A stretch of DNA of 38,089 bases from Sphingomonadales bacterium 32-65-25 (GTDB lineage: Bacteria; Pseudomonadota; Alphaproteobacteria; Sphingomonadales; Sphingomonadaceae). Numbering within the stretch: position 1 is the first letter of the stretch; the number at the start of each line of letters is the position of its first letter. Location: positions 1 through 38,089 of the forward strand of contig NCEU01000006.1 in the NCBI GenBank assembly GCA_002280855.1, written 5' to 3'. Under the pieces are notes generated by a model, which was not told where the DNA came from, did no database searches, and was given only the letters and a program-made list of their open reading frames with translations. The position numbers and the translations under genes are program-made. Shown piece after piece: positions 1 to 7,551 of the stretch.

Positions 1-98
1 AACCCGCAGCCCATTGTAGCCATCAGCCACCGAACGTTGCGGGCCACAACCGGCCATCATAATTGACGGCGACCGGCCATCGTAATTGTCGCCTGACA
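1..98. mobile_element. Terminal repeats of an IS21-family-like insertion sequence (partial)
   Basis: Two imperfect tandem copies of a 22-23 bp unit lie at 49-71 and 72-93. Both begin ACCGGCCATC and contain TAATTG. They are followed by TGACA at 94-98. On the minus strand the block therefore begins TGTCA and repeats GATGGCCGGT twice. Multiple short repeats next to a TG...CA terminus are characteristic of the ends of IS21-family elements, and the wording matches such ends as I remember them. The transposase genes (istA/istB) would lie to the left, outside the window, so it is not possible to say whether the element is intact. The call is based on repeat architecture and memory, not on a search. 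Confidence 0.55.
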
Positions 99-453
99 AA
101 GGGCCCAGCAGACGCGCCGAAAACGTTGGGACCCGGAGCGATCTCCGCCGCCGGAATAACCTTGGGTTTACCGAGGCGAGGCAAGTAAACAAATTTACTC
201 ACAAAAGCGTTAACTAGTCCCGCCAAATGCGTTCCTCCCCCAAGCCTTGTGCTGACTGTAACAGCGAGGCTTCAAAAGCCACTCCTGCTTGGCCAAAGCG
301 TGCTGAATTTGAGCTGAACTGACTTTGTCAATCTTACCGCTGGCTGATGCACATGCCAACGAGAGAGAAGTCAAATAGGCACGCCCCACGCGAAACCTGC
401 CGATCAACCACCAGTTAGTGCGGCCTGAAACGAAATAAATTCAAGAATCACCG
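99..453. other. Low-GC stretch without a convincing gene
   Basis: This 355-bp stretch lies between the IS-like end and the stop codon of the ABC ATPase gene. It is visibly richer in A and T than the genes from about 1800 onward. Two short minus-strand open frames (about 23-226 and 210-440) overlap here, but neither has an ATG start with a ribosome site, neither resembles a family I know, and the first runs on into the IS repeats. They could be remnants of a decayed capsule-locus gene. I see no hairpin with a T tract that would end the exporter operon. Confidence 0.4.
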
Positions 454-1101
454 CTAGAGACTCTCATAAAATTCAATGGCGTTGTTCATATCAGCGAACT
501 CGACACCTTCGCCATTATGGATAACAACAGCTCTTGAACAAATTTCTCGTACGGTTTCCATACTATGACTTGCAATAATCATCGCTCGATCCGCACGCTT
601 TTCAAAAAGCTCATATTGACATTTCCGATGGAAATTCTGATCTCCTACAAGGATAATCTCATCAATCAGATAGCAATCAAACTCGATCGCAAGAGACAGT
701 GCGAACGCAAGTCTTGCCCGCATACCGGATGAGTACGTCTTCACCGGCATTTTGAGTGCACTGCCCAATTCGGTAAAATCTTCAACAAAATCACGAATCT
801 GCGCGTATGAGGTTCCATAAATCCTCGCGATGAAACGCGCATTGTCGTAGCCGGTGAGACTGCCCTGGAAGGCGCCACTGAAGCCAATTGGCCAGCTGTT
901 CGTCATGTGCCGGACAACTGTCCCGCTATCGGGCATTTCGACACCGCCAACCAATTTGATCAGCGTGGATTTTCCTGCGCCATTGCGGCCAAGCAGAGCC
1001 AACCGTTCACCACGGGCAAGGCTGAACGAGATGCCCTTCAGAATCTCCCGGCGACCATGGCCTGCCCGGTAACTTTTACGAATGTCCCTGCACTCGATCA
1101 T
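454..1101 (-). CDS. kpsT: Polysaccharide ABC exporter, ATP-binding subunit (KpsT-like)
   Basis: This 215-residue ATPase should energise export of a capsule-type polysaccharide across the inner membrane together with the adjacent permease. It has a Walker A motif (GRNGAGKST) near residue 42, an ABC signature (YSSGMRARLAFALS), a Walker B with YLIDEI, and a switch histidine in IIASHSM. It lacks the long C-terminal sugar-recognition domain of Wzt proteins, so it is the short KpsT/CtrD/BexA type. The start is set at MIECRDIRKSY because this ATG overlaps the permease stop in an ATGA junction; a longer frame to 1158 would run deep into the permease gene. GC content is clearly lower than in kpsE. The same fold serves O-antigen or teichoic-acid exporters, but the KpsE-type neighbour favours capsule. 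Confidence 0.88.
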   Translation of the reverse strand: MIECRDIRKSYRAGHGRREILKGISFSLARGERLALLGRNGAGKSTLIKLVGGVEMPDSGTVVRHMTNSWPIGFSGAFQGSLTGYDNARFIARIYGTSYAQIRDFVEDFTELGSALKMPVKTYSSGMRARLAFALSLAIEFDCYLIDEIILVGDQNFHRKCQYELFEKRADRAMIIASHSMETVREICSRAVVIHNGEGVEFADMNNAIEFYESL

Positions 1102-1880
1102 TCGACCACCAGCTGCTTTCGTACCGCTCGACACAGAAGGAGGCCAAGGGCCATGCACGGCAGGCAGAATTGGAGGGGATATAGGAGGCTGTATTGCGGA
1201 TCGATTGAAGGACCAAACAGCCCGTAGCGCATCATCTCCATGCCATGCACGGGTGGTGAATAGAGTATAATCTCGGCAACCGCGGGAGATAGCGCACTGA
1301 CGATGAAAAAGGCGCCCGAAAAAGGCACCATCAGATAGGCAGTTACAGGCATGAACTTCTCAAGAATTTCGTTCATTTCACTGAGCGGTGCGATTACCAG
1401 GCATACCGATATCGTAAACAGCGCATAGTATGCCCAACCCAAAAGCAAAAAGCCCATATCGTAAGGCCAAGGAAACATTCCGAAGGCACCCAAAACCACT
1501 GCAATGAATAGATACGCCATCATATGACCAACAAGTTCGATAAAAAAACGAACCAGAAGTATGTCCAGAATTTTGACCTGGCGATGATAGAGCAGACTGC
1601 CGTTGGCTGTAAAACTGCTGACGGACCGCGATAACGAACTGCGAAACAGAACGAGCGGAATATAACCGCTCACCACAAATGACACGATATCAACACCAAA
1701 CTCGACCGGGCCCTTCATGACCCGCCATAACAAGCCCACCAGCACCGCAAAAAGCAGCGGTTCCACCATGATCCACAGGAAGCCGATATTCTCCCGCCCG
1801 AAGCGCGTGGTGAGTTCGCGCAGCATCAGGGCGCCGATGACGCGGGTCTGGATGTTCCAGCCTTTCCTGAAGGAGGCCAT
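1098..1880 (-). CDS. kpsM: Polysaccharide ABC exporter, permease subunit (KpsM-like)
   Basis: This 260-residue ABC-2 type membrane permease has an N-terminal amphipathic stretch with the typical MLRELTTRFGRENIGFLW motif region, followed by about six hydrophobic segments. Together with KpsT it would form the inner-membrane export channel for a lipid-linked capsule polysaccharide. It starts 3 bp after the KpsE stop and ends in a 4-bp ATGA overlap with kpsT, so the three genes are translationally coupled. Base composition changes within the gene: by hand count 39 of 60 bases are G or C at 1801-1860 (N-terminal end) but only 22 of 60 at 1501-1560. This suggests a recombination joint or import of the downstream part. 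Confidence 0.88.
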   Translation of the reverse strand: MASFRKGWNIQTRVIGALMLRELTTRFGRENIGFLWIMVEPLLFAVLVGLLWRVMKGPVEFGVDIVSFVVSGYIPLVLFRSSLSRSVSSFTANGSLLYHRQVKILDILLVRFFIELVGHMMAYLFIAVVLGAFGMFPWPYDMGFLLLGWAYYALFTISVCLVIAPLSEMNEILEKFMPVTAYLMVPFSGAFFIVSALSPAVAEIILYSPPVHGMEMMRYGLFGPSIDPQYSLLYPLQFCLPCMALGLLLCRAVRKQLVVE

Positions 1881-1883
1881 GCC

Positions 1884-3008
1884 TCAATCCTCCGGCGCGT
1901 GTTCCAATATGCCGACCACGAACATCCAGATGATGAAATACAGGCACAGGGCAAAGCCCAGGATGGTCAGCACATTGCGCAGGGCGTGGGGGAATTCGGG
2001 CAGATCAGGCTCGTTCGGGTTGACGACGCGTTCCAGGTAGAATTGCTGCTTCAGCGCATCGGTGCGGGCCTGTTCCAGCGAGGAACGGGTGATCAGCAAC
2101 AGCTGGCCGGCAAATTCCTGTTCCAGCGCGACGGCCTCGTAAGCCGGCAGCTTGCCGCTGATCGTGCCGGGGCCGCCAACGATGCTGGCCGTCTGCTGGT
2201 TGATTTCGGCCGTGAGGGACGCAATGCGCTGGCGCAGGGCCGGTATCGCCGGGTGATCGGGCGTCAGACGCTGCAGCGTGGAAAGCTGCGCGTCCAGCGC
2301 GGCGCGTTCGGTGATCAGGCGGTTGGCAATCTCCACCACGCCTTCGGCTTGCTTCAGCGGATCAACCAGTTGGGCCTTGTTGCGGTAGGCGGCCATGGCG
2401 CGGCGGGCACGGGCAACCCGCGCTTCGGCGTCCACCACCCGGCTTTCCGCTTCGGTAATGGCCCGGCCGCGGGCGCGCTCGTTCAGTTCGTTGACCAGCG
2501 CCTCGCTCTGACGGAGCAGGCGTTCATTGATCAGCCGGGCATCGGTGGCCGTATAGGCCCGCGTGCGCAGCACCACCAGGCCGGTATCGGTGTCGCGATC
2601 GACGCCAACCTTCTGGCGGTAATAATCGTACAGATCTTCAAACGCGTCGTCTTCCCAGGGCCGCGGAAAGGCCGAGAGCATATCGATCCCGTTGCCGCCA
2701 TAGATGGTCTTCACCGGCACTTCGGCCACCAGCTTTTGCAGCGCCGAGCGCGAGCGCACGAAATCGATAACCTGATCGGCCTGTTCCTGCCCGGCAGACA
2801 GCCCGGTTGTCTGGATCAGATTGGCAAAGGTTGAAACCTGCCCGCCGCGCTGGTTCGGCGCCTTGATCACAAAGCGCGATTCCGAAACATATTCGTCGGA
2901 CGCGATCAGGAAGAAATAGAGTGCGCTGAGCAGTACGGGCAACACGACGCAGACCAGGAACCAGGGATTACGCTTGGCCTTGACAGTCCATTTTTGGATG
3001 ATGGTCAT
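1884..3008 (-). CDS. kpsE: Capsule export inner-membrane periplasmic adaptor (KpsE/CtrB-like)
   Basis: This 374-residue polysaccharide co-polymerase-3 type protein has one N-terminal membrane helix (about residues 15-36), a long periplasmic domain rich in coiled coil (about 165-250, with many A/R/E residues), and a C-terminal helix (about 343-366). Such proteins bridge the KpsMT exporter to an outer-membrane KpsD/Wza-type channel. The opening SESRFVIKAP segment just after the first helix is typical of the family. It heads the kpsE-kpsM-kpsT operon, with an AGGGG-like ribosome site just upstream. No outer-membrane channel gene lies in the window; it must be elsewhere or lost. Confidence 0.85.
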   Translation of the reverse strand: MTIIQKWTVKAKRNPWFLVCVVLPVLLSALYFFLIASDEYVSESRFVIKAPNQRGGQVSTFANLIQTTGLSAGQEQADQVIDFVRSRSALQKLVAEVPVKTIYGGNGIDMLSAFPRPWEDDAFEDLYDYYRQKVGVDRDTDTGLVVLRTRAYTATDARLINERLLRQSEALVNELNERARGRAITEAESRVVDAEARVARARRAMAAYRNKAQLVDPLKQAEGVVEIANRLITERAALDAQLSTLQRLTPDHPAIPALRQRIASLTAEINQQTASIVGGPGTISGKLPAYEAVALEQEFAGQLLLITRSSLEQARTDALKQQFYLERVVNPNEPDLPEFPHALRNVLTILGFALCLYFIIWMFVVGILEHAPED

Positions 3009-3049
3009 GCGGCCCCTATGCCCGCCTGTCCGCTGCGGCGCCAGAGGGA

Positions 3050-3102
3050 ATCAACGCGTGGCGGCAATTGCGCCGTGCCCGGCAATGCGCCAGAGCGTTG
3101 AT
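3050..3102. promoter_or_regulatory. Long imperfect inverted repeat between divergent kpsE and glycosyltransferase genes
   Basis: ATCAACGC at 3050-3057 is exactly complementary to GCGTTGAT at 3095-3102. TGGCG at 3059-3063 is complementary to CGCCA just inside the right arm, giving a stem-loop of about 53 nt with a few mismatches. It fills most of the short gap between the divergent start codons at 3008 and 3135. It could be an operator shared by both genes or a structured leader of the glycosyltransferase transcript. The complementarity is seen directly; the function is inference. Confidence 0.35.
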
Positions 3103-3134
3103 ATGCCTTGCTTGGATTCACCCGGTTTGTTCTG

Positions 3135-4301
3135 ATGCGCGACAACGATGCACCTTATCTGCTTGATGTGTCGCGCATGGTGTGGCGGCGATGGGCGGGC
3201 ATGCGGCCAACAGGGATCGATCGCATCTGCCTGGCTTGGCACCTGCATTATGGGCCGCTGTCGCAAGCGGCGCTGTTCCACAGGCGCGGCTGGCATATCT
3301 TGCCGATGCATTCATCGCAGGCACTGTTTCATCTGCTCGACGACGAAGGCCCGCGCGGCCAGTTCCGCCGGCGTTTTGCGGCCTGGGCGGCGCGCAACCT
3401 GGTCCACTTGGCGCGGCCGCAGCCGGGACGTGGAAGGTTGTGGTTGAATGTGGGTCACACGGGGCTCAACCTTCCCCATCTCGCCGAATGGGTGCGCAGC
3501 GCCGATATCAAGCCGGTACTGATGCTGCACGATATCATCCCTATCACCCACCCCGAACATTGCCGTGAGGGCGAGAAGACGCGGCATGAAGTTCGGGTGA
3601 AGACATTGCTCAAGATCGCTCACGCCGTGATTGGCAATAGCCAGGACACGCTGGATCGGCTGAACGCCTATGCTGCCGGCATCGGCATGGTGGTGCCGCA
3701 ATCGCTGCCAGTGTGGCCGGGCACGCCACGTCTGGCCATGCCAGCGGGCGAGCGGCCGGCGCTGAGCGATGATTTCATCATTCTCGGGACCATCGAAGGC
3801 CGCAAGAACCACATGCTGCTGCTTGATGTGTGGGAACGGCTGGTGGCGCAGCACGGCGAGGCGGCGCCCCGGTTGGTGATCATCGGGCGGCGGGGCTGGG
3901 CCTGTGATGATGTGCTGGCGCGGCTGGAGGCCGGTGGCTTTGGCAACCACGTGGTGGAAACCGGCGCCCTGTCAGACGATGACATCGCCCGGATGCTGGC
4001 TGGCGCGCGCGCCCTGCTCTTCCCCAGTTTTGCCGAAGGCTATGGCCTGCCGCTGGTGGAGGCGCTGGACGCCGGCCTGCCGGTGATTGCCAGCGATCTC
4101 GATGTGTTCCGCGAGATTGGTCAGGGCGTGCCCGATCTGTTGCCGCCCGATGATGTGGACGGCTGGGCGGCGGCCATCATGGCCTATGCCGCGCCAGACA
4201 GCCCGGCCCGCGCCGCGCAGATGGCCCGGCTGGCGAAGTTTCGCGCACCCGATTGGCCCGGGCATTTCGCCCAGGTCGATGCGTTTCTGGAAACGCTTTA
4301 G
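3135..4301 (+). CDS. Glycosyltransferase family 4 (GT-B fold)
   Basis: This 388-residue GT-B glycosyltransferase probably adds a sugar during capsule or exopolysaccharide synthesis. The C-terminal half has the typical nucleotide-sugar site: GTIEGRKNH near residue 212, then FPSFAEGYGLPLVEALDAG with the E-x7-E pattern, and PVIASDLDVFREI. The N-terminal half contains RPTGIDRI and LMLHDIIPITHPEH, seen in capsule-locus mannosyl- or rhamnosyl-type enzymes. The start is set at the ATG at 3135 (MRDNDAPYLLDV); an in-frame TTG at 3108 is possible but less likely, and neither has a strong ribosome site. It is divergent from the exporter operon. Its stop overlaps the ilvE stop by 4 bp. Donor and acceptor sugars cannot be read from the sequence. 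Confidence 0.85.
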   Translation: MRDNDAPYLLDVSRMVWRRWAGMRPTGIDRICLAWHLHYGPLSQAALFHRRGWHILPMHSSQALFHLLDDEGPRGQFRRRFAAWAARNLVHLARPQPGRGRLWLNVGHTGLNLPHLAEWVRSADIKPVLMLHDIIPITHPEHCREGEKTRHEVRVKTLLKIAHAVIGNSQDTLDRLNAYAAGIGMVVPQSLPVWPGTPRLAMPAGERPALSDDFIILGTIEGRKNHMLLLDVWERLVAQHGEAAPRLVIIGRRGWACDDVLARLEAGGFGNHVVETGALSDDDIARMLAGARALLFPSFAEGYGLPLVEALDAGLPVIASDLDVFREIGQGVPDLLPPDDVDGWAAAIMAYAAPDSPARAAQMARLAKFRAPDWPGHFAQVDAFLETL

Positions 4302-5209
4302 CGCTGCGTCGACGGCACCGGCTCCACGCCGGTGATGCGGCCGTGGACGAGATCGCTGTAATCCTGCGCCAGTTGCAGCGTCGCCTCACCCACCTGGAAA
4401 TTCCATGGGCCGATTTCGGCCAGCGGCGTCACTTCAGCGGCGGAGCCGGTGAGGAAGGCTTCCTGGAAACTGGCCAGTTCTTCCGGCCAGATCGCGCGTT
4501 CCACCACCTTGATGCCGCGGCGCTGGGCGAGCGCGATGATGCTGCGGCGGGTGATGCCATCCAGGAAGCAATCGGGGGTGGGCGTGTGCAGTTCGCCATT
4601 CTGGAAGAAGAAGATGTTGGCGCCCGTCGCTTCGGCCACCTGCCCGCGCCAATCCAGCATCATCGCATCGTTATAGCCGGCGTTTTCGGCGGCGTGCTTG
4701 GACAGCGTGCAGATCATGTAGAGACCGGCCGCCTTGGCGCGCACCGGCGCGGTATAGGGCGCGGGCCGGCGCCACGGCGCGATGTTGAGGCGCAGGCCCT
4801 TCTTCAGCGCTTCCGGGCCAAAGTAAGCCCCCCATTCCCAGGTGGCGACGGCGAGATGCGCCTTGGTCTTCTGCGCCGAAACGCCCATCTGCTCGCTGCC
4901 GCGCCAGGCGACGGGGCGAACATAGGCGTTGGTGAGGCCATTGGCAGCCAGCGTCTGCCGGCAGGCCTCGTCAATCTCTTCAACGCTCCACGACAGCGGA
5001 AAGCCCATCAGCTCGGCCGAATCGCGCAAGCGCTGGGAATGGGCCGACAGCGCATAGATATGGCCGCCGTAGGCGCGCGCGCCTTCGAACACGGAGCTGG
5101 CATAGTGCAGGCCGTGGGTAAGAATGTGGACATTGGCTTCGCGCCAGGGCTTCAGTTCGCCATCCATCCAGATGAAACCGTTGCGATCGTCGAAGGTAGC
5201 GTCGGTCAT
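4298..5209 (-). CDS. ilvE: Branched-chain amino acid aminotransferase
   Basis: This class IV PLP-dependent aminotransferase of 303 residues interconverts leucine, isoleucine and valine with their 2-oxo acids, using glutamate/2-oxoglutarate. The PLP-binding lysine is K159 in VRAKAAGLYM. FEGARAYGG near residue 41 and VAEATGANIFF are typical family blocks. The start MTDATFDDRN is chosen because it gives the standard N-terminus; the frame stays open upstream through the divergent marR gene, but that is an antisense shadow. It is divergent from a MarR regulator 141 bp away, a pairing I recall from other alphaproteobacteria, so the regulator may control it. D-amino-acid transaminase is the main alternative, but the overall pattern fits IlvE. 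Confidence 0.9.
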   Translation of the reverse strand: MTDATFDDRNGFIWMDGELKPWREANVHILTHGLHYASSVFEGARAYGGHIYALSAHSQRLRDSAELMGFPLSWSVEEIDEACRQTLAANGLTNAYVRPVAWRGSEQMGVSAQKTKAHLAVATWEWGAYFGPEALKKGLRLNIAPWRRPAPYTAPVRAKAAGLYMICTLSKHAAENAGYNDAMMLDWRGQVAEATGANIFFFQNGELHTPTPDCFLDGITRRSIIALAQRRGIKVVERAIWPEELASFQEAFLTGSAAEVTPLAEIGPWNFQVGEATLQLAQDYSDLVHGRITGVEPVPSTQR

Positions 5210-5343
5210 GGCAGAAACCCTGTCCCCAGAAACAATGGTGAGGCTTGCCGCCCTGCCCCGGCAACAAACGAACAGTGTGGCCACCGCCGCCTTGCCGGGA
5301 ATTGCGCGCCCCGCTTGTGTCGGCATAGCCTTTGTGGCAGATA

Positions 5344-5356
5344 AGTCAACATGACT
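5344..5356. promoter_or_regulatory. Inverted repeat AGTCA-ACA-TGACT over the marR start codon
   Basis: A perfect 5-bp inverted repeat with a 3-bp spacer covers the ATG of the MarR-type regulator. MarR proteins usually bind short palindromes in the gap between themselves and a divergent target, so this could be an autoregulatory operator. The arms are short and could arise by chance. Confidence 0.2.
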
Positions 5357-5881
5357 GTCCTTAATTCTGCTGCAGCTACGCAGGCTGCGGTCTCCCCCTT
5401 GAAGGTAACGCCGGCCTCGCCGCTGTTCCTGCGCGAGGACGAGATCCGGCGCGGCATTGAACTGCTCTATTTCGGCTACACGTCGATGATCCGGGGTGCC
5501 GATGCGATTTTGGAAGCACAGGGGCTGGGTCGCGCCCATCACCGCTCGCTTTACTTCATCGCGCGCCGACCGGGGCTTTCGGTGGGGGAACTCATCAGCC
5601 TGCTCGGCATCACCAAGCAATCGCTGGCCCGGGTGCTGAATGATCTGGGCAACCGCGAACTGGTCGAACAGCGCGTGGGCGTGGTTGATCGCCGGCAGCG
5701 CCTGCTCACGCTCACGGCGTCGGGCGCGGCGCTGGAAGCGCGGCTGTTCACCGAACTGGAACGATCGATGGCGCGCGCCTATGGCGAAGCCGGGCAGCAG
5801 GCCGTCACCGGTTTCTGGGCCGTGCTGATGGGCCTGGTACCGCCGGCGGACCGCCCGCAGGTGGAAGCGCTGCAGGGTTAA
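5351..5881 (+). CDS. MarR-family winged-helix transcription regulator
   Basis: This 176-residue protein has a MarR-type winged helix-turn-helix in its middle (about residues 60-130: HHRSLYFIARRPGLSVGELISLLGITKQSLARVL in outline, then the wing VGVVDRRQRLLTLT). Helical segments at both ends serve for dimerisation. It probably represses or activates a nearby gene in response to a small ligand. It is divergent from ilvE, and its stop overlaps the stop of the convergent cytochrome gene in TTAA. The R. capsulatus regulator PetP is a similar alphaproteobacterial MarR, as I recall, but I cannot confirm orthology. The ligand is unknown. Confidence 0.88.
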   Translation: MTVLNSAAATQAAVSPLKVTPASPLFLREDEIRRGIELLYFGYTSMIRGADAILEAQGLGRAHHRSLYFIARRPGLSVGELISLLGITKQSLARVLNDLGNRELVEQRVGVVDRRQRLLTLTASGAALEARLFTELERSMARAYGEAGQQAVTGFWAVLMGLVPPADRPQVEALQG

Positions 5882-6708
5882 GGCGGCGAGAGCGCTTTCA
5901 GATAATCGAACAGCGCCCGGCGTTCGGCGTCGGTCATGTGCACCAATCGTTCCCGGCCCACGCCCGTCATCAACCGCAACTTGCGTCCATCCGGCGGCCG
6001 GCCGGTGGTGGTGAGCCGCACAAAGGCTGGCCAGTCATAAACCTGGATGGCATCCGCCAGTGCTGGCGTATCACTGCCAAAGCCGCCAAGTCCGTGATTG
6101 TGACACTCCGCGCAGGCAAGCCGGGTGAAATAGGGGCCCCAAGCCGGCGTGCCCGGTGCCGGGGCAACAGCAGGGCCCGCATCTGTGGCCCGCACCAGCA
6201 CGACATTGGGGATCAACTCGCCGGTGGCGGCGGCATAGGCCTTGAACAGGCGATGTTTCAGCGTGACCGGCTGGGCATCGCTGGCGGCCGGCAGGCTGCG
6301 CAGATGGGCGTGTATGGCGGCAATCTCGTTGTCGGCCATGACGGCAAACATCTCGGTTGGCATTGACCAACTGATACTGGTGCCATCGGGGCGAAGATCA
6401 TGACGCACAGCGCGCGCGAAATCCTCGCGCGCCCACTCGCGGGCACGGCGACGCAGATTGGGCGCGACCACGCCATAAAAGTCTTCGCCGGTCAGTGCCT
6501 TGCCGTGACAACCGCTGCAGCCATAGACGCCCACCAGGCGCGCGCCCAGCGCCGCATCACCGGGCCCGCCCGCCACCGTCGACGGCAGCGCGCCATGATC
6601 CTTCGTCAGTTGCTGCTGTCCGGCCCACCACAACCCGCCTGCGGTGCCGGCCACCACGAGCAGCGACGCGCCGATCACCCCCAGACCAAGCTTCACCCAT
6701 CGCGGCAC
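5878..6708 (-). CDS. Membrane-anchored diheme c-type cytochrome
   Basis: This 276-residue protein has an N-terminal hydrophobic helix (about residues 6-29) acting as an export signal or anchor, and two heme-attachment motifs: CSGCH (C64, C67, H68) and CAECH (C199, C202, H203). The two halves look like two class I cytochrome c domains. MPTEMFAVM near residue 116 and the M of RLMTG can supply methionine ligands. It should carry electrons in the periplasm, and resembles the cytochrome subunits of membrane dehydrogenases, though no dehydrogenase lies beside it. The start is a GTG at 6708: the ATG 5 bp upstream is out of frame and stops after six codons. Its ribosome site lies in a small hairpin. 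Confidence 0.85.
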   Translation of the reverse strand: MPRWVKLGLGVIGASLLVVAGTAGGLWWAGQQQLTKDHGALPSTVAGGPGDAALGARLVGVYGCSGCHGKALTGEDFYGVVAPNLRRRAREWAREDFARAVRHDLRPDGTSISWSMPTEMFAVMADNEIAAIHAHLRSLPAASDAQPVTLKHRLFKAYAAATGELIPNVVLVRATDAGPAVAPAPGTPAWGPYFTRLACAECHNHGLGGFGSDTPALADAIQVYDWPAFVRLTTTGRPPDGRKLRLMTGVGRERLVHMTDAERRALFDYLKALSPP

Positions 6709-6714
6709 GGCATG

Positions 6715-6732
6715 TCTCTCCCAAGCGAGAGA
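6715..6732 (-). promoter_or_regulatory. Hairpin covering the ribosome binding site of the diheme cytochrome gene
   Basis: On the minus strand TCTCTC-GCTTGG-GAGAGA forms a perfect 6-bp stem with a 6-nt loop. The right arm contains the GGGAGAGA sequence that acts as ribosome site for the GTG start at 6708. Pairing would hide the site, so translation could be modulated. The pairing is directly visible; a regulatory role is inferred. Confidence 0.3.
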
Positions 6733-6754
6733 TTATGTCAGTCGCGCCAGCGTG

Positions 6755-7531
6755 TCAGCCCAGTTCGCGTGACCGCGCCGCCGCTGCGGCTACCACCTGT
6801 TCCAGCAGCGGCGTCAGGCCCGGCATCAGCACCGAAAGGCCAGCCGCTGTTGTGCCGCCGGGCGAGGTGACGCGTTCCCGCAACGCGGCAGCCGGGGTCG
6901 CGCCATCCTGCGCGGCCAGTGCAGCAGCGCCAATCAGCGTCTGGCGGGCAAGGCGCATGGCCATAGCCGGTTCCAGGCCAGCCGCTTCCCCGGCGGCGGC
7001 CAGCGCCTCGATGAAGTGGAACACATAGGCCGGGCCGGAACCGGAAACGGCGGTAACGGCATCGAACTGGGCTTCATCGGAAAGCCAGATCGTCTGCCCC
7101 ACCGGCTGGAACAGCGCTTCGGCGGCGCCTTGCACGATATCGCCATCGCGGGTGAACAGCGCGGTGGCGCCCTGCCCCACCGCAGACGGCGTGTTGGGCA
7201 TGGCGCGCACGATGCCGGCGCCGGGGAACAGGCGGGCCAGATCCTCCGTGCGCACACCGGCCATTACTGAGATGATGAGCGTCAGCGGCCCCAGCCGGCC
7301 CGCCAGCGGCAGCACCGCCTGCGCCCACGCCTGCGGCTTCACGGCGAGCACAACGATATCGGGTTTGCCTTCGGCCGGTGGGCGAGCGGAGGCTTCCACG
7401 CCGGGCGGCAGATTGCGCGCCGCCGGATCGATCACGGCAACAGGCCCCAGCCCTTCGGCCAGCCAGCGCCGCAGCAACGCGCCGCCCATGTTGCCACAGC
7501 CGATCAACCAGATCGGCGCTTCACCCGTCAT
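6755..7531 (-). CDS. proC: Pyrroline-5-carboxylate reductase
   Basis: This 258-residue enzyme catalyses the last step of proline synthesis, reducing pyrroline-5-carboxylate with NAD(P)H in the cytoplasm. The Rossmann motif is at the N-terminus (WLIGCGNMGGALL). The blocks AVKPQAW, VRAMPNTPSAVGQGATAL and AVSGSGPAYVFHFIEAL, the latter with the substrate-binding serine/glycine region, are the classic ProC signature, and the C-terminal TSPGGTTAAGL block completes it. The start is the ATG at 7531 (MTGEAPIW), preceded by GGGGG; an in-frame TTG 12 bp upstream is less likely. It lies 20 bp downstream of the ybjN-type gene on the same strand and is probably co-transcribed with it. Confidence 0.96.
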   Translation of the reverse strand: MTGEAPIWLIGCGNMGGALLRRWLAEGLGPVAVIDPAARNLPPGVEASARPPAEGKPDIVVLAVKPQAWAQAVLPLAGRLGPLTLIISVMAGVRTEDLARLFPGAGIVRAMPNTPSAVGQGATALFTRDGDIVQGAAEALFQPVGQTIWLSDEAQFDAVTAVSGSGPAYVFHFIEALAAAGEAAGLEPAMAMRLARQTLIGAAALAAQDGATPAAALRERVTSPGGTTAAGLSVLMPGLTPLLEQVVAAAAARSRELG

Positions 7532-7551
7532 GTCTGCCCCCAAAACCGGTC

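Noticed and set aside
49..93. CRISPR-like tandem repeats
   Set aside because: Only two degenerate copies directly abutting with no spacer; better explained as insertion-sequence terminal repeats.
23..407. Two small minus-strand open frames left of kpsT
   Set aside because: No ATG or ribosome site, no family match, and one runs through the IS repeats; treated as non-coding or decayed.
5210..5620. N-terminal extension of ilvE through the marR gene
   Set aside because: IlvE proteins start at the MTDATFDDRN-type N-terminus; the extra part is low-complexity shadow of the divergent marR.
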